Positions 1 through 8,516 of a stretch of DNA of 30,516 nucleotides are shown piece after piece. Origin of the DNA: Phascolarctobacterium succinatutens CAG:287 (GTDB lineage: Bacteria > Bacillota > Negativicutes > Acidaminococcales > Acidaminococcaceae); assembly GCF_000434895.1 (NCBI RefSeq), contig NZ_FR892804.1:33217-63732 (forward strand), read 5' to 3'. How positions within the stretch are numbered: the first letter of the stretch is position 1; every line of letters starts with the position of its first letter. The notes under the pieces were generated by a model that saw only the letters and a list, made by a program, of their open reading frames with translations, did not search any database and had not been told where the DNA came from. Made by a program: the position numbers and the translations under genes.

Positions 1-44
1 ATAATGCTATAATAATGCTATAATAATGCTATAATAATGCTATA
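1..44. repeat. 11-bp tandem repeat, four perfect copies
   Basis: Four exact copies of ataatgctata run head to tail from the first base of the window, so the array may extend upstream. Each copy boundary recreates a TATAAT hexamer, the consensus -10 element, once per 11 bp, about one helical turn. The array lies 30 bp before the start of the XRE regulator gene, where its promoter is expected. I see no matching -35 element inside the window. Short perfect repeats like this can change copy number by slippage. Confidence 0.9.
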
Positions 45-74
45 GTAGTAATCGTGATTTAGGAGATATGAAAA

Positions 75-290
75 ATGACATATTCAGATGAAATTAAGAG
101 CATCCGTAAAAAATGTTTCCTTTCGCAGGAAGCATTTGCCAGAGCTTTAGAAGTTTCTTTTTCTACCGTTAACCGTTGGGAAAACGGAAAGAGCAAGCCG
201 AACATGAGTGCTATGAAAAAAATCCAAGAATTTTGTGTTTTACATAGTATTGACTTTACAAATTTAGAACAAGCATGGAACAAAATATAA
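75..290 (+). CDS. Small XRE-family helix-turn-helix regulator
   Basis: This 71-residue protein is essentially a single helix-turn-helix domain. Residues 15-45 contain the pattern LSQEAFARALEVSFSTVNRWENG, typical of the lambda-repressor/Cro (XRE) fold: a Gln-rich first helix, then a recognition helix followed by WENGKSKP. There is no room for a sensor domain. The start is supported by AGGAG about 9 bases upstream. It lies 23 bp before hsdM on the same strand, so it is probably the first gene of the restriction-modification operon. By analogy with controller proteins it may repress or time hsd expression; that role is inferred from position only. Confidence 0.85.
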   Translation: MTYSDEIKSIRKKCFLSQEAFARALEVSFSTVNRWENGKSKPNMSAMKKIQEFCVLHSIDFTNLEQAWNKI

Positions 291-313
291 AATAAGGAAG
301 GATAACTATTGTT

Positions 314-2050
314 ATGACAGATAAAGAATTGAAAGAACTAAAAGATAGATTATGGCATTCTGCCGATGTACTTCGTGCAAGTGCGCATTTAGCTGCAAAT
401 AAATATGGACAACCTATCTTAGGACTTATCTTCCTTAGGTACGCAGATATTTTATACAAACAACATAAGGAAGAAATTGAAACAGAATACAATCGTCTTA
501 AAGGCGGACGTATGGAAAAATCCAAGAAAGAGATTTCTATTGAGAAGTGCGGCTTCTATCTTCCAGAGTATGCTTATTATGATTTTCTTAATGATGCACC
601 AGACGATGCAAACAAAGCTACCCTTGTAAAGAAAGCTATGGAAGCCATTGAGGATGAGAACCCTAAAATGGACGGCGTGCTTCCAAAAGAAGTATACGCT
701 CAGTTAGTACCGGAAGAAGAACCTGAACTTCTTTCTAATATTGTGCGTATATTTAAAGATATTCCTGAAAACAGCACTATCGATATCTTCGGAGAAATCT
801 ATGAATATTTCTTAGGTAACTTCGCTCTTGCAGAAGGTAAGGATGGTGGAACATTCTATACGCCTGCAACTGTTGTTAGATATATGGTAGAAGTTTTAAA
901 TCCGCAGCCAGGCGAAAAGAAGTTCTTAGATCCAGCCTGCGGTTCCGGAGGTATGTTCGTACAGGCTGCACGATACATGCATAACCATAATGCCAGTGAA
1001 AGCGAGCAAATGAAGTTCCGTTGCTATGGTGTTGAGAAGGAGCCAGACACTGTAAAATTGGCAAAAATGAATTTGCTTCTTAATAATGTTCGTGGCGATA
1101 TCACAGAAGCAAACTCATTCTACTCTGACCCATACAACGCATTCGGACAGTTTGATTATGTAATGGCAAATCCTCCATTCAACGTAGATGAAGTTGTTGT
1201 TGATAAGGTTTCTGATGACGCTCGTTTTAACACATACGGTGTGCCAAGAAACAAAAGCAAATCAACCAAGAATAAATCTGACAAGAAAGAAACTGTGCCT
1301 AACGCTACCTATTTATGGATAGGCTATTTTGCTACTGCCTTAAACAAGAATGGTAAGGCTGCACTAGTTATGGCCAATTCTGCATCTGACGCATCCGGTT
1401 CAGAATACGATATTCGAAAGAAAATGATTGAAGAAGGTATCATCTCTCAGATGGTTACACTGCCTTCTAATATGTTCTCATCAGTTACGCTTCCTGCTAC
1501 TCTTTGGTTTTTTGATAAGCAAAAGCCAAATACTGACAAGAAAAATGAAATCTTATTTATCGATGCAAGAAATATATTTACTCAGGTTGACAGAGCACAC
1601 AGAAAGTTCTCCGATGAGCAGATTAAAAATCTTGGTGTTATCACAAAGCTTTATCATGGCGATACACAGGCACTTGTAGATTTAATTGATGAGTACAAAG
1701 TAAAGCTTGCCAATGCACCGGAATCTTCTGATGACAAAGAAGTTCTTACAAAATCATATTGGCAGTCACAGATTGACTGGCTGACAGAACGATTCCCGGA
1801 TGGTGTATACGCTGATGTTATCGGTCTTTGCAAAGCTGCACCTATGGACGGTGAAGACGGAATCATTGACCAAGACTATTCCCTTAATGCAGGACGTTAT
1901 GTCGGAGTAGTCATTGAAGATGATGGATTAACACAAGAAGAATTCAAAGAAGAAATGTATTCTTTAAATGCTGAGTTCACTACATTAAGTGCCGAGGCAA
2001 AATCCTTGGAAAAACTCATCGCAAATAATCTGAAAGAATTGTTGGGTTAG
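314..2050 (+). CDS. hsdM: Type I restriction-modification DNA methyltransferase subunit HsdM
   Basis: The 578-residue protein is the modification subunit that methylates adenine N6 using S-adenosylmethionine, in complex with HsdS. It begins with the HsdM N-terminal helical domain (WHSADVLRASAHLAANKYGQ style). FYTP lies near residue 180, the SAM-binding motif I LDPACGSGGMF at about 204-214, and the catalytic NPPF at 286-289. These are the hallmarks of the N6_Mtase family. An AAGGAAGGA site precedes the ATG. The length is normal or slightly long for the family and the frame is intact. It is followed 4 bp later by hsdS, so M and S should be co-translated. Methylation should still work even though hsdR downstream is interrupted. 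Confidence 0.97.
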   Translation: MTDKELKELKDRLWHSADVLRASAHLAANKYGQPILGLIFLRYADILYKQHKEEIETEYNRLKGGRMEKSKKEISIEKCGFYLPEYAYYDFLNDAPDDANKATLVKKAMEAIEDENPKMDGVLPKEVYAQLVPEEEPELLSNIVRIFKDIPENSTIDIFGEIYEYFLGNFALAEGKDGGTFYTPATVVRYMVEVLNPQPGEKKFLDPACGSGGMFVQAARYMHNHNASESEQMKFRCYGVEKEPDTVKLAKMNLLLNNVRGDITEANSFYSDPYNAFGQFDYVMANPPFNVDEVVVDKVSDDARFNTYGVPRNKSKSTKNKSDKKETVPNATYLWIGYFATALNKNGKAALVMANSASDASGSEYDIRKKMIEEGIISQMVTLPSNMFSSVTLPATLWFFDKQKPNTDKKNEILFIDARNIFTQVDRAHRKFSDEQIKNLGVITKLYHGDTQALVDLIDEYKVKLANAPESSDDKEVLTKSYWQSQIDWLTERFPDGVYADVIGLCKAAPMDGEDGIIDQDYSLNAGRYVGVVIEDDGLTQEEFKEEMYSLNAEFTTLSAEAKSLEKLIANNLKELLG

Positions 2051-2054
2051 TGAT

Positions 2055-3272
2055 ATGAATGAGCATAAAATAGTAAAAATAACAGATCTCGGTACTGTGA
2101 ATCGTGGTAAATCAAAGCATAGACCAAGAAACGACTCCATATTATACGGTGGGGAATATCCCTTTATCCAAACAGGTGATGTAAAAAAGGCTAATCTACA
2201 TTTGGTAGATTATACACAAACATATAATGACGTGGGGTTAAAACAAAGTAAACTTTGGAAAAAAGGAACATTATGTTTCACTATTGCAGCCAATATTGCG
2301 GACTCTGCCATACTTGGTATGGATGCATGTTTCCCAGATAGTATCGTTGGATTCTTGCCGTACGAGAATGTATCAGACACAACATACGTTAAGTATTTGT
2401 TCGATGAACTAAAATTATACTTTCAACAGATTTCTAAAGGCACAACCCAAGATAATTTGAGTTTGGATAAAATTTGTAGAGTAAAGCTTAGGGTGCCAGA
2501 TTATGATACGCAAGTAAAAGTTGCATCTATTTTATCTACTTACGATACTGCCATCGAAAACAATAACAAACGTATCCGTCTTTTAGAGCAAATGGCTGAA
2601 AATCTCTACAAGGAATGGTTTGTGAGATTCCGTTTTCCGGGATATGAAAATGAAAGTTTTATCGAGGGTATTCCATCATCTTGGCGTTATGTTCAGTTAG
2701 GTGACATTGCTTCGTTTGATAGAGGCATTTCATATTCTTCAGATGAGATAAATTGTGATGATGGGATTAATCTAATTAATTTAAAAAATATTCAGTCATA
2801 TGGTGGTTTTAGACGCGATGGTACAAAGCAATACAATGGCAAATACAAAGACTCACAAATTGTCGCAGTTGGAGATTTAATCCTTGGCGTAACAGATATG
2901 ACACAGGATAGAAGAACAGTAGGTTCTGTTGCACTAATCCCACAGATTTCAGGAACATCTGCTATTTCTGCAGACCTTGTTAAAGTAAATCTGAAAGTGC
3001 CAAATGTATTCTTTTATTGCATGTGCCGATACGGATTTTATTCCAAATTTTTTTCTCAGTTTGCGAATGGAGCAAACGTATTGCATTTAAAACCAAAGGT
3101 ACTGTTAAACAAGAAAATTCTATTACCAACAGCTGAATTGATTGAAGCATTTGTTGAAAAAGTGCAGCCTATGATAGATATTGTGGATGACTTGAATTGT
3201 CAAAATGATTTACTTATAAAGCAGAGAGATATGCTATTACCACGTCTAATGAGTGGAAAACTTGAAGTTTAG
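2055..3272 (+). CDS. hsdS: Type I restriction-modification specificity subunit HsdS
   Basis: The 405-residue protein chooses the bipartite DNA target of the HsdMSR complex. It has the usual two-fold layout: target-recognition domain 1 (about 1-165), a central helical spacer (about 166-205) and target-recognition domain 2 (about 206-375). The spacer contains the signature IENNNKRIRLLEQMAENLYKEW followed by VRFRFPGYE. A second helical repeat ends in LLPRLMSGKLEV, the classic HsdS C-terminus. The gene is intact. I found no inverted copies, second hsdS or recombinase nearby that would suggest specificity shuffling. The recognition sequence cannot be read from the protein by eye. Confidence 0.95.
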   Translation: MNEHKIVKITDLGTVNRGKSKHRPRNDSILYGGEYPFIQTGDVKKANLHLVDYTQTYNDVGLKQSKLWKKGTLCFTIAANIADSAILGMDACFPDSIVGFLPYENVSDTTYVKYLFDELKLYFQQISKGTTQDNLSLDKICRVKLRVPDYDTQVKVASILSTYDTAIENNNKRIRLLEQMAENLYKEWFVRFRFPGYENESFIEGIPSSWRYVQLGDIASFDRGISYSSDEINCDDGINLINLKNIQSYGGFRRDGTKQYNGKYKDSQIVAVGDLILGVTDMTQDRRTVGSVALIPQISGTSAISADLVKVNLKVPNVFFYCMCRYGFYSKFFSQFANGANVLHLKPKVLLNKKILLPTAELIEAFVEKVQPMIDIVDDLNCQNDLLIKQRDMLLPRLMSGKLEV

Positions 3273-3284
3273 GGAGGTGTTCAT

Positions 3285-6188
3285 ATGCGTAACTTCATAT
3301 CAGAAGACGATATAGAGCAGGCTATACTTTCAAAGCTAAAAGCTGAACCATTTGAATATGACATCCTCATTTGCGATGCTGATCCAAGCAAGCGTGATGA
3401 TTTGCATGATGGCACAGGAAGAAATTCTAAGAAAGAATGTGTTCTTCCGGATGTTATGCTGTCCTCTCTTAAGCGCATTAATCCAACTATCGAAGAGGAT
3501 AAAATCAAAGAGATAGTAAAGAATCTAAGGCAGGATTATACAGGAACGGATATCGTAGATACCAACTACAAATTATACAGGCAGATTCGTAATAATATAA
3601 AAATCACAGTTCGTAGGAATGGCAAGGAAGATTTCGATTTTGTAAAATTGATAGACTTTGAGCATCCGGAGAACAATACTTTCACAGCGGTATCTCAGAT
3701 GTGGATTCAGGGTAAGGTCTACTACAGAAGACCGGATATCCTTATCTTTGTCAATGGTATGCCACTTGTGTTTATTGAACTGAAAAATAGCATTGTTAAA
3801 GTTGAAGAAGCATATAACAAGAATCTCAAAGATTATATGCGGGATATTCCTAACGTATTTGCATTTAATCAGATTTGTGTGCTTTCAAATGGTTTTGAGA
3901 CTAAGCTTGGTGCATTTAATGCAACCTACGACTATTTTTTTGAATGGCTCAAGATTGATAGCGAAAAAGAAAAACTGAATCGTGGAGCTATCCTTGCAGC
4001 TGATAATGTTAATGATAGCTCTGTCAGATATTTCGTTGATGGTCTTCTTAACAAGAAAAGACTAATTGACTATATTGAGAATTTCATATTGTTTGAAAAT
4101 CAGAGAATCAAGATTATCGCTAAGAATCATCAGTACCTTGGTGTAAATAACCTTATGGAATCTGTTGAAAACAGAAAAAAATTAAATGGTAAGCTTGGTG
4201 TTTTCTGGCATACACAAGGTTCTGGCAAATCCTACTCTATGGTTATGTTTGCCCGTAAGGTAAAACGTAAAGTTGCAGGTAATTTCTCGTTCCTCGTTAT
4301 TACAGACCGTGAAGATTTGGATACACAGATTTATAAGAACTTTGTGCGTACAGAGGTTATTGGTTCTAAAGAAGAATGCCAGCCAAAGGACAGCAAGCAG
4401 TTAAGAGATTTCTTGACTACCAATAAGGCATTCATCTTTACTTTGATTCATAAGTTCAGATACGATAAAACAAAGAAGTATCCAGTTCTTTCAACTCGTG
4501 ATGATATTATCGTCCTTGTCGATGAAGCCCACAGAACGCAATATAAGGATTTGGCAGAAAACATGAGAACTGCACTTCCGAATGCTAACTTTGTAGCATT
4601 TACAGGAACTCCGCTGCTTGGTACAAAACGTCTTACAAATCAATGGTTTGGTGATTATGTATCAGAATATAACTTTGCTCAGTCTGTCGAAGACGGTTCT
4701 ACTGTACCATTATTCTATTCTAGGCGTGTGCCTGAAGTTGGCCTTGAAAACGACTTTTTAGATGATGATGTCGTAGATATCATTGAAGAAGAAAATCTTA
4801 ATGAAGATGAGACAAGACTATTAGAGAATTCATCTTCCCGTATCCTTGAAGTTATCAAGAGAGATGACCGCTTAGATAAAGTGGCACAGGATATTGCCTA
4901 CCACTTCCCAAGACGAGGATTTCTCGGAAAAGGTATGGTTGTATCTGTCGATAAATATACTGCTGTCAAAATGTATGACAAGGTTCAGCATTACTGGGCT
5001 ATTGAAAAGCAAAATATTATGAAAAAGCGCAACACTGCTTCTACCAAGGAAGAACGTGAGCAGCTTACTAGAATTCTTGCTTATATGAATAAGGTTAAAA
5101 TGGCCGTTATCATTTCTGAAGATAATGACGAAGAAGCCAAGTTTGCTAAGCAAGGTTTAAATATATCTGAGCATCGTGCAAAGATGAAAGAAATCACACC
5201 TGATGGCAAAGATATCGAGGATAGATTCAAGGACCCTAATGACCCCCTTCATCTTGTATTTGTATGTGCCATGTGGTTAACAGGATTTGATGTAAAGAAC
5301 CTTTCTACACTTTATCTCGATAAGCCGATGAAAGGACACACGCTTATGCAAGCCATTGCTCGTGCTAACAGAGTGTATCCAGGAAAACCTGCCGGAATTA
5401 TCGTGGATTATGTGAATGTCTTTAAGTACATGAAGAAAGCGTTGACAGAATATGCTACCGGTGATGATGGAACAGAATTTCCTGCAAAAGATATTAACCA
5501 ATTAATAGGATATATCGACAAAACAATTGATGAAGCAGATTCTTTCCTACTATCTCTTGATATAAATATAGGAAAAATTATTGCAGATTCAAATACATTA
5601 GATAAATTAGACGCACTTAGACGTGCATATGACACAATTATAGCCAAAGACGATAATAAAGAAAAATTCAAAGTTATCCTCAACACATTGACAAATCTTT
5701 ATGAGGCTTCGAAGCCAGAAATTTTTGAAAAGAATTGGTATAATGATAAATTCTCACCATTGTTATATCTTCATGGACTTTTCTGCCACACTATCGATGA
5801 TGAAAAAGTAGCACGTGCTAGGCTAAAAATGAATCAAATTTTAGATGGTAGTGTAATGGCAAACAAAGATTTTTTAGGTAATAGTCAAAAATCTCCTACT
5901 CAATATAAAATAGAAGGAACAAAAGTAATTGACCTTTCTAAAGTAGATGTTAATCAACTTCGAAAAGAGATAAAAGTTGCCAAGTATAAAGCTATAGAAA
6001 TCAACGATTTAAAAGAGTTCTTAGCTCGTGCCTTAGAACAAATGCTTAGAAAAAATTGTACACGAATAAAATTTTCGGAACGATACAAACGCATTATTGA
6101 TTCTTATAATGCGGGAGGTACTGAAAACGAAGATTATTATGAACGCTTGCTGAAATTCTTTGAAGAACTATGCCAAGAAAACGATTGA
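3285..6188 (+). CDS. hsdR: Type I restriction endonuclease subunit HsdR, truncated by an in-frame TGA
   Basis: This 967-residue open frame is the motor/nuclease subunit. The PD-(D/E)xK nuclease region shows RPDILIF then FIELKN (E165-K167). The translocase has Walker A GSGKS at 312-316, the DEAH box at 413-416 and FTGTP soon after. The conserved QAIARANRVYPGK motif VI lies in the second RecA domain. GGGAGGTG sits ahead of the ATG. The frame ends at TGA (6186-6188), but the same frame continues for 110 more sense codons to 6521 with typical HsdR C-terminal sequence. The protein therefore lacks its C-terminal helical domain, which in type I enzymes docks HsdR on the MTase core. Restriction activity is doubtful. 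The nuclease and motor motifs themselves look intact. Confidence 0.95.
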   Translation: MRNFISEDDIEQAILSKLKAEPFEYDILICDADPSKRDDLHDGTGRNSKKECVLPDVMLSSLKRINPTIEEDKIKEIVKNLRQDYTGTDIVDTNYKLYRQIRNNIKITVRRNGKEDFDFVKLIDFEHPENNTFTAVSQMWIQGKVYYRRPDILIFVNGMPLVFIELKNSIVKVEEAYNKNLKDYMRDIPNVFAFNQICVLSNGFETKLGAFNATYDYFFEWLKIDSEKEKLNRGAILAADNVNDSSVRYFVDGLLNKKRLIDYIENFILFENQRIKIIAKNHQYLGVNNLMESVENRKKLNGKLGVFWHTQGSGKSYSMVMFARKVKRKVAGNFSFLVITDREDLDTQIYKNFVRTEVIGSKEECQPKDSKQLRDFLTTNKAFIFTLIHKFRYDKTKKYPVLSTRDDIIVLVDEAHRTQYKDLAENMRTALPNANFVAFTGTPLLGTKRLTNQWFGDYVSEYNFAQSVEDGSTVPLFYSRRVPEVGLENDFLDDDVVDIIEEENLNEDETRLLENSSSRILEVIKRDDRLDKVAQDIAYHFPRRGFLGKGMVVSVDKYTAVKMYDKVQHYWAIEKQNIMKKRNTASTKEEREQLTRILAYMNKVKMAVIISEDNDEEAKFAKQGLNISEHRAKMKEITPDGKDIEDRFKDPNDPLHLVFVCAMWLTGFDVKNLSTLYLDKPMKGHTLMQAIARANRVYPGKPAGIIVDYVNVFKYMKKALTEYATGDDGTEFPAKDINQLIGYIDKTIDEADSFLLSLDINIGKIIADSNTLDKLDALRRAYDTIIAKDDNKEKFKVILNTLTNLYEASKPEIFEKNWYNDKFSPLLYLHGLFCHTIDDEKVARARLKMNQILDGSVMANKDFLGNSQKSPTQYKIEGTKVIDLSKVDVNQLRKEIKVAKYKAIEINDLKEFLARALEQMLRKNCTRIKFSERYKRIIDSYNAGGTENEDYYERLLKFFEELCQEND

Positions 6189-6521
6189 GCTAATACTGAA
6201 GGGCTCTCCGAAGAAGAGCTAGAAATTTACGATTTGCTTAGTGCTGGAAAAAAATTAACACAAGCCGAAGAACAAAAAGTTAAATTATCGGCCAAGCACC
6301 TATACAAAAAATTGGTAGACAACCGAAGTAGTCTGCTTGTGGTAGATTGGTATAAGGATGAACAACCACGTGCTAAATTGAAATATGAGGTAGAGTTATC
6401 TTTGAATGAAGATTTACCGGATAGCTATGATAAATTAGCGTTTGATTCTAAAGTATCGTTATTGATGAATCATTTTGTTGATATGGCTGTCCAGGGTTAT
6501 GGTTGGATTGGTGCTGCTTAA
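6189..6521 (+). pseudogene. hsdR: Detached C-terminal part of hsdR, in frame after the TGA
   Basis: Reading on from the TGA in the same frame gives 110 residues with no further stop until 6519-6521. They begin ANTEGLSEEELEIYDLL and continue with KLTQAEEQKVKLSAKHLYKKL, then end in FVDMAVQGYGWIG. This is the helical domain normally found at the end of full-length HsdR of about 1,050-1,080 residues. A single C to T change (CGA to TGA) would explain the break, because Arg fits the context. An internal ATG at 6234 could in principle restart translation, but no convincing ribosome binding site precedes it. I read it as the 3' part of one broken gene, not an independent protein. Confidence 0.85.
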
Positions 6522-6563
6522 AAAAGGAATCTATATAAATGATTGTATTCTCGGAGGTACACG

Positions 6564-7496
6564 ATGGATAACGAACTTGTAATATTCGAAGATGATGAAA
6601 TAAAGTTAGAAGTTCCGATTTCTGCAAAAGATGAAACTGTCTGGCTCAATCGCCAGCAAATGGCAACACTATTTGATCGCGATATCAAGACAATTGGCAA
6701 ACATATAAAGAACGCTATAAATGAAGAATTAAGCGGTACTTCAACTGTCGCAAAATTTGCGACAGTTCAATTAGAAGGAATGCGTCAAGTCGAAAGACTA
6801 ATTGAATACTACAATCTTAATGTCATCATTTCCGTTGGCTACCGCGTAAAATCCAAACGTGGCGTAGCTTTTAGAAAGTGGGCCAATTCTGTTCTTAAGG
6901 AGTACATAATCAAGGGATATGCCATCAATCAGCAACGGTTAAATCAATTAAATCAAGTACTCAGCATCATGAAACGATTGGAAACTGCCTTGGATGCCAA
7001 ACAAGTACTTACTGTTGTCGAGCGATATAACAAAGCCCTCGATTTACTGGATGATTATGATCATCAAAAACTAGAAAAGCCTAAAGGCAATAAAACCACG
7101 TATATTCTGACTTACGAAGAATGCAGAAAAGTAATTGACGAGATGAAATTCTCATCTGATTCAAAGCTTTTTGGGAATGAAAAAGATGATTCCTTCAAAG
7201 GCAGTATCGGCAATATTTATCAAAGCTTTGCCGGTGTGGACATCTACCCTTCCCTTGAAGAGAAAGCTGCCAATCTGCTTTATTTCGTCACCAAAAACCA
7301 CAGTTTTTCCGATGGTAATAAACGGATTGCAGCTACCATGTTTTTATATTTTTTGGATAGGAACGGCGTTCTCTTTACAAATCATGAAAAACTGATTGAT
7401 GACCACACCCTCGTTGCACTTGTTATCATGATAGCTGAATCAAGGCCGGAAGAGAAAGACGTTATGATCAGTATCATCATGAACTGCATCAGTTAA
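6564..7496 (+). CDS. RhuM-type protein with C-terminal Fic/Doc domain
   Basis: This 310-residue protein has two parts. The N-terminal half (about 20-125) matches the RhuM virulence-protein family, with VWLNRQQMATLFDRDIKTIGKHI and VIISVGYRVKSKRGVAFRKW. The C-terminal half (about 190-300) is Fic/Doc-like, with HSFSDGNKR at 246-254. The motif lacks the second arginine of classical AMP-transferring Fic proteins and is closer to Doc. The start at 6564 is chosen because GGAGG lies 7 bases before it; the frame is open a little upstream but without such a site. It follows hsdR on the same strand by about 40 bp, as RhuM-like genes often do in type I loci. A toxin or defence-linked role is inferred from family and context, and no antitoxin gene is evident beside it. 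Confidence 0.88.
   Translation: MDNELVIFEDDEIKLEVPISAKDETVWLNRQQMATLFDRDIKTIGKHIKNAINEELSGTSTVAKFATVQLEGMRQVERLIEYYNLNVIISVGYRVKSKRGVAFRKWANSVLKEYIIKGYAINQQRLNQLNQVLSIMKRLETALDAKQVLTVVERYNKALDLLDDYDHQKLEKPKGNKTTYILTYEECRKVIDEMKFSSDSKLFGNEKDDSFKGSIGNIYQSFAGVDIYPSLEEKAANLLYFVTKNHSFSDGNKRIAATMFLYFLDRNGVLFTNHEKLIDDHTLVALVIMIAESRPEEKDVMISIIMNCIS
6743..6767. repeat. Perfect 25-bp palindrome inside the rhuM-fic gene
   Basis: Arms of 12 bp (AACTGTCGCAAA and its complement) flank a single central base. The palindrome encodes part of the conserved RhuM stretch STVAKFATVQ. It could form a hairpin in mRNA or be a protein binding site, but the peptide constraint alone could also produce it. Confidence 0.75.
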
Positions 7497-7511
7497 ATTC
7501 TGCACTAAAAC

Positions 7512-7556
7512 AAATGACCACACTGGAGCGTAATCTCTACCCCAATGTGGTCATTT
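7512..7556 (+). terminator. Hairpin terminator after the restriction/RhuM-Fic operon
   Basis: AAATGACCACACTGG (7512-7526) pairs with CCAATGTGGTCATTT (7542-7556), giving a 15-bp stem with one mismatch and a 15-base loop. It begins 16 bp after the RhuM-Fic stop codon. The trailing T run is short, so termination strength is uncertain. Confidence 0.7.
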
Positions 7557-7979
7557 TGATTCTTCACTATTCTTTGCTTTTATTTGTCAAGTTACATATG
7601 CGCGGCGCAGTCCCATACGTTAGTAGTAGAACTGGTAGTAATCGCCCTATCTTGCTGCATTTTGCCACGTTTATCGCAGCTTGGACCGCCTGCCCACTCA
7701 TTTGCCGTGGCAGATGAATAATATTTTGTGCATAAGGCATTCTCTTTCTGCTCAATACGCAATCCTAAAATAGTCCAAATATGCCTTATATCTATCCTGT
7801 GCAGCAAGGTAGGTATCCGTCAGATAACCATTTTCTTTGCCCCACTCCTGCAAAAAATTTTCAACAAATTTCTAATATTAGTATAGCACGTTGACGGCAA
7901 GAATCTCAATTATTTTCATTCATTCTTTCAAGTACTTTTACCATTCAAAAATCACTAAAAACATTAACAACAAAACACC
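7557..7979. other. Gene-poor spacer with possible coding remnants
   Basis: No convincing intact gene lies here. On the minus strand a frame running from about 7876 to 7771 reads like the tail of a protein (FVENFLQEWGKENGYLTD, then DRYKAYLDYFRIAY, stop), but it has no start codon and a stop just upstream. Also on the minus strand, 7733-7698 reads MHKILFICHGK then a stop, resembling the first residues of low-molecular-weight protein tyrosine phosphatases. A possible minus-strand promoter (TTGAGA, 18 bp, TATACT) lies near 7885-7914. These may be decayed genes at the junction between the accessory and core regions. Confidence 0.35.
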
Positions 7980-8027
7980 AAAGGGACTGTCACCGCAAAT
8001 AAAATCAACTTACGCGACAGTCCCTTT
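7980..8027 (-). terminator. 12-bp perfect hairpin, probable terminator of the redox gene pair
   Basis: AAAGGGACTGTC (7980-7991) and GACAGTCCCTTT (8016-8027) form a perfect 12-bp stem around a 24-base loop, 13 bp beyond the stop codon of the C_GCAxxG gene on the minus strand. The downstream T run is interrupted (GGTGTTTTGTTG). The long loop and perfect arms would also suit a dispersed small repeat. Confidence 0.55.
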
Positions 8028-8040
8028 TAGCTTATCATTA

Positions 8041-8481
8041 TTACTTCAGCAATTCCTTTTCTTCCAGATACACAGCCAGCAGCTGCGCCACCTTATTCAC
8101 CAGTTTCAGGCAATTTTTCAAATGCTCACGCGTATTAAACTCGTAAGGCATCAAATCACCGCAGGCACAGGAGCCGAATTCCTTAGCAAAGCGCTCATGG
8201 AATTCCAATGTCAGCGGATAAATTTCTGCCAATGGTTTATCGCTCGGCTGATTGCGGCCGGCCAGCGTACTGATGACCATCACACAGCCTGCCATCGCTC
8301 CGCACAAGTCGCGCGCATGACCAATGCCACCGCCAAATCCGGAGCACAGACGGAAAGCGTTATCATCAATATTCACGCCTGCCTCCTTGCGAAAGGTTTG
8401 CACAATCGCTTCGCAGCAGTTATACCCGCTCTTAAAATTGTTGCCTGCTGCCATGCCCATTTTTTCGCTAAATTCACTCAT
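8041..8481 (-). CDS. C_GCAxxG_C_C family redox-type protein
   Basis: This 146-residue soluble protein has the cysteine pattern of the C_GCAxxG_C_C family (Pfam-type putative redox-active protein). It shows YNCCEA near residue 22, LCSGFGGGIG, then LCGAMAGC, and CACGDLM later. Clustered cysteines and the glycine-rich GFGGG stretch suggest cofactor or metal binding or thiol exchange, but no member has a firmly assigned reaction that I can apply here. The start at 8481 is chosen because AAGGAGGAG lies 6 bases upstream; a TTG 24 bases further up is less likely. The gene follows the CoA-disulfide-reductase/rhodanese gene by about 35 bp, suggesting a joint role in thiol or sulfur redox chemistry (inference). 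Confidence 0.85.
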   Translation of the reverse strand: MSEFSEKMGMAAGNNFKSGYNCCEAIVQTFRKEAGVNIDDNAFRLCSGFGGGIGHARDLCGAMAGCVMVISTLAGRNQPSDKPLAEIYPLTLEFHERFAKEFGSCACGDLMPYEFNTREHLKNCLKLVNKVAQLLAVYLEEKELLK

Positions 8482-8516
8482 GCTTTTCTCCTCCTTGCAT
8501 AACAATATTAAAATGC

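Noticed and set aside
1..44. CRISPR array
   Set aside because: The 11-bp units are contiguous with no spacers, and there are no cas genes.
2055..3272. Phase-variable hsdS by inversion
   Set aside because: No second hsdS, inverted repeats or recombinase gene is present in the window.
6234..6521. An independent 95-residue gene after hsdR
   Set aside because: It is in the same frame as hsdR, matches the HsdR C-terminus and has no good ribosome binding site, so it is the detached end of hsdR.
7514..7717. A 67-residue plus-strand frame after the RhuM-Fic gene
   Set aside because: It starts inside the terminator hairpin, has no ribosome binding site and resembles no protein I know.
7891..8502. 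A 203-residue open frame on the plus strand
   Set aside because: Most of it is antisense to the C_GCAxxG gene, and its sequence is low-complexity and motif-free.
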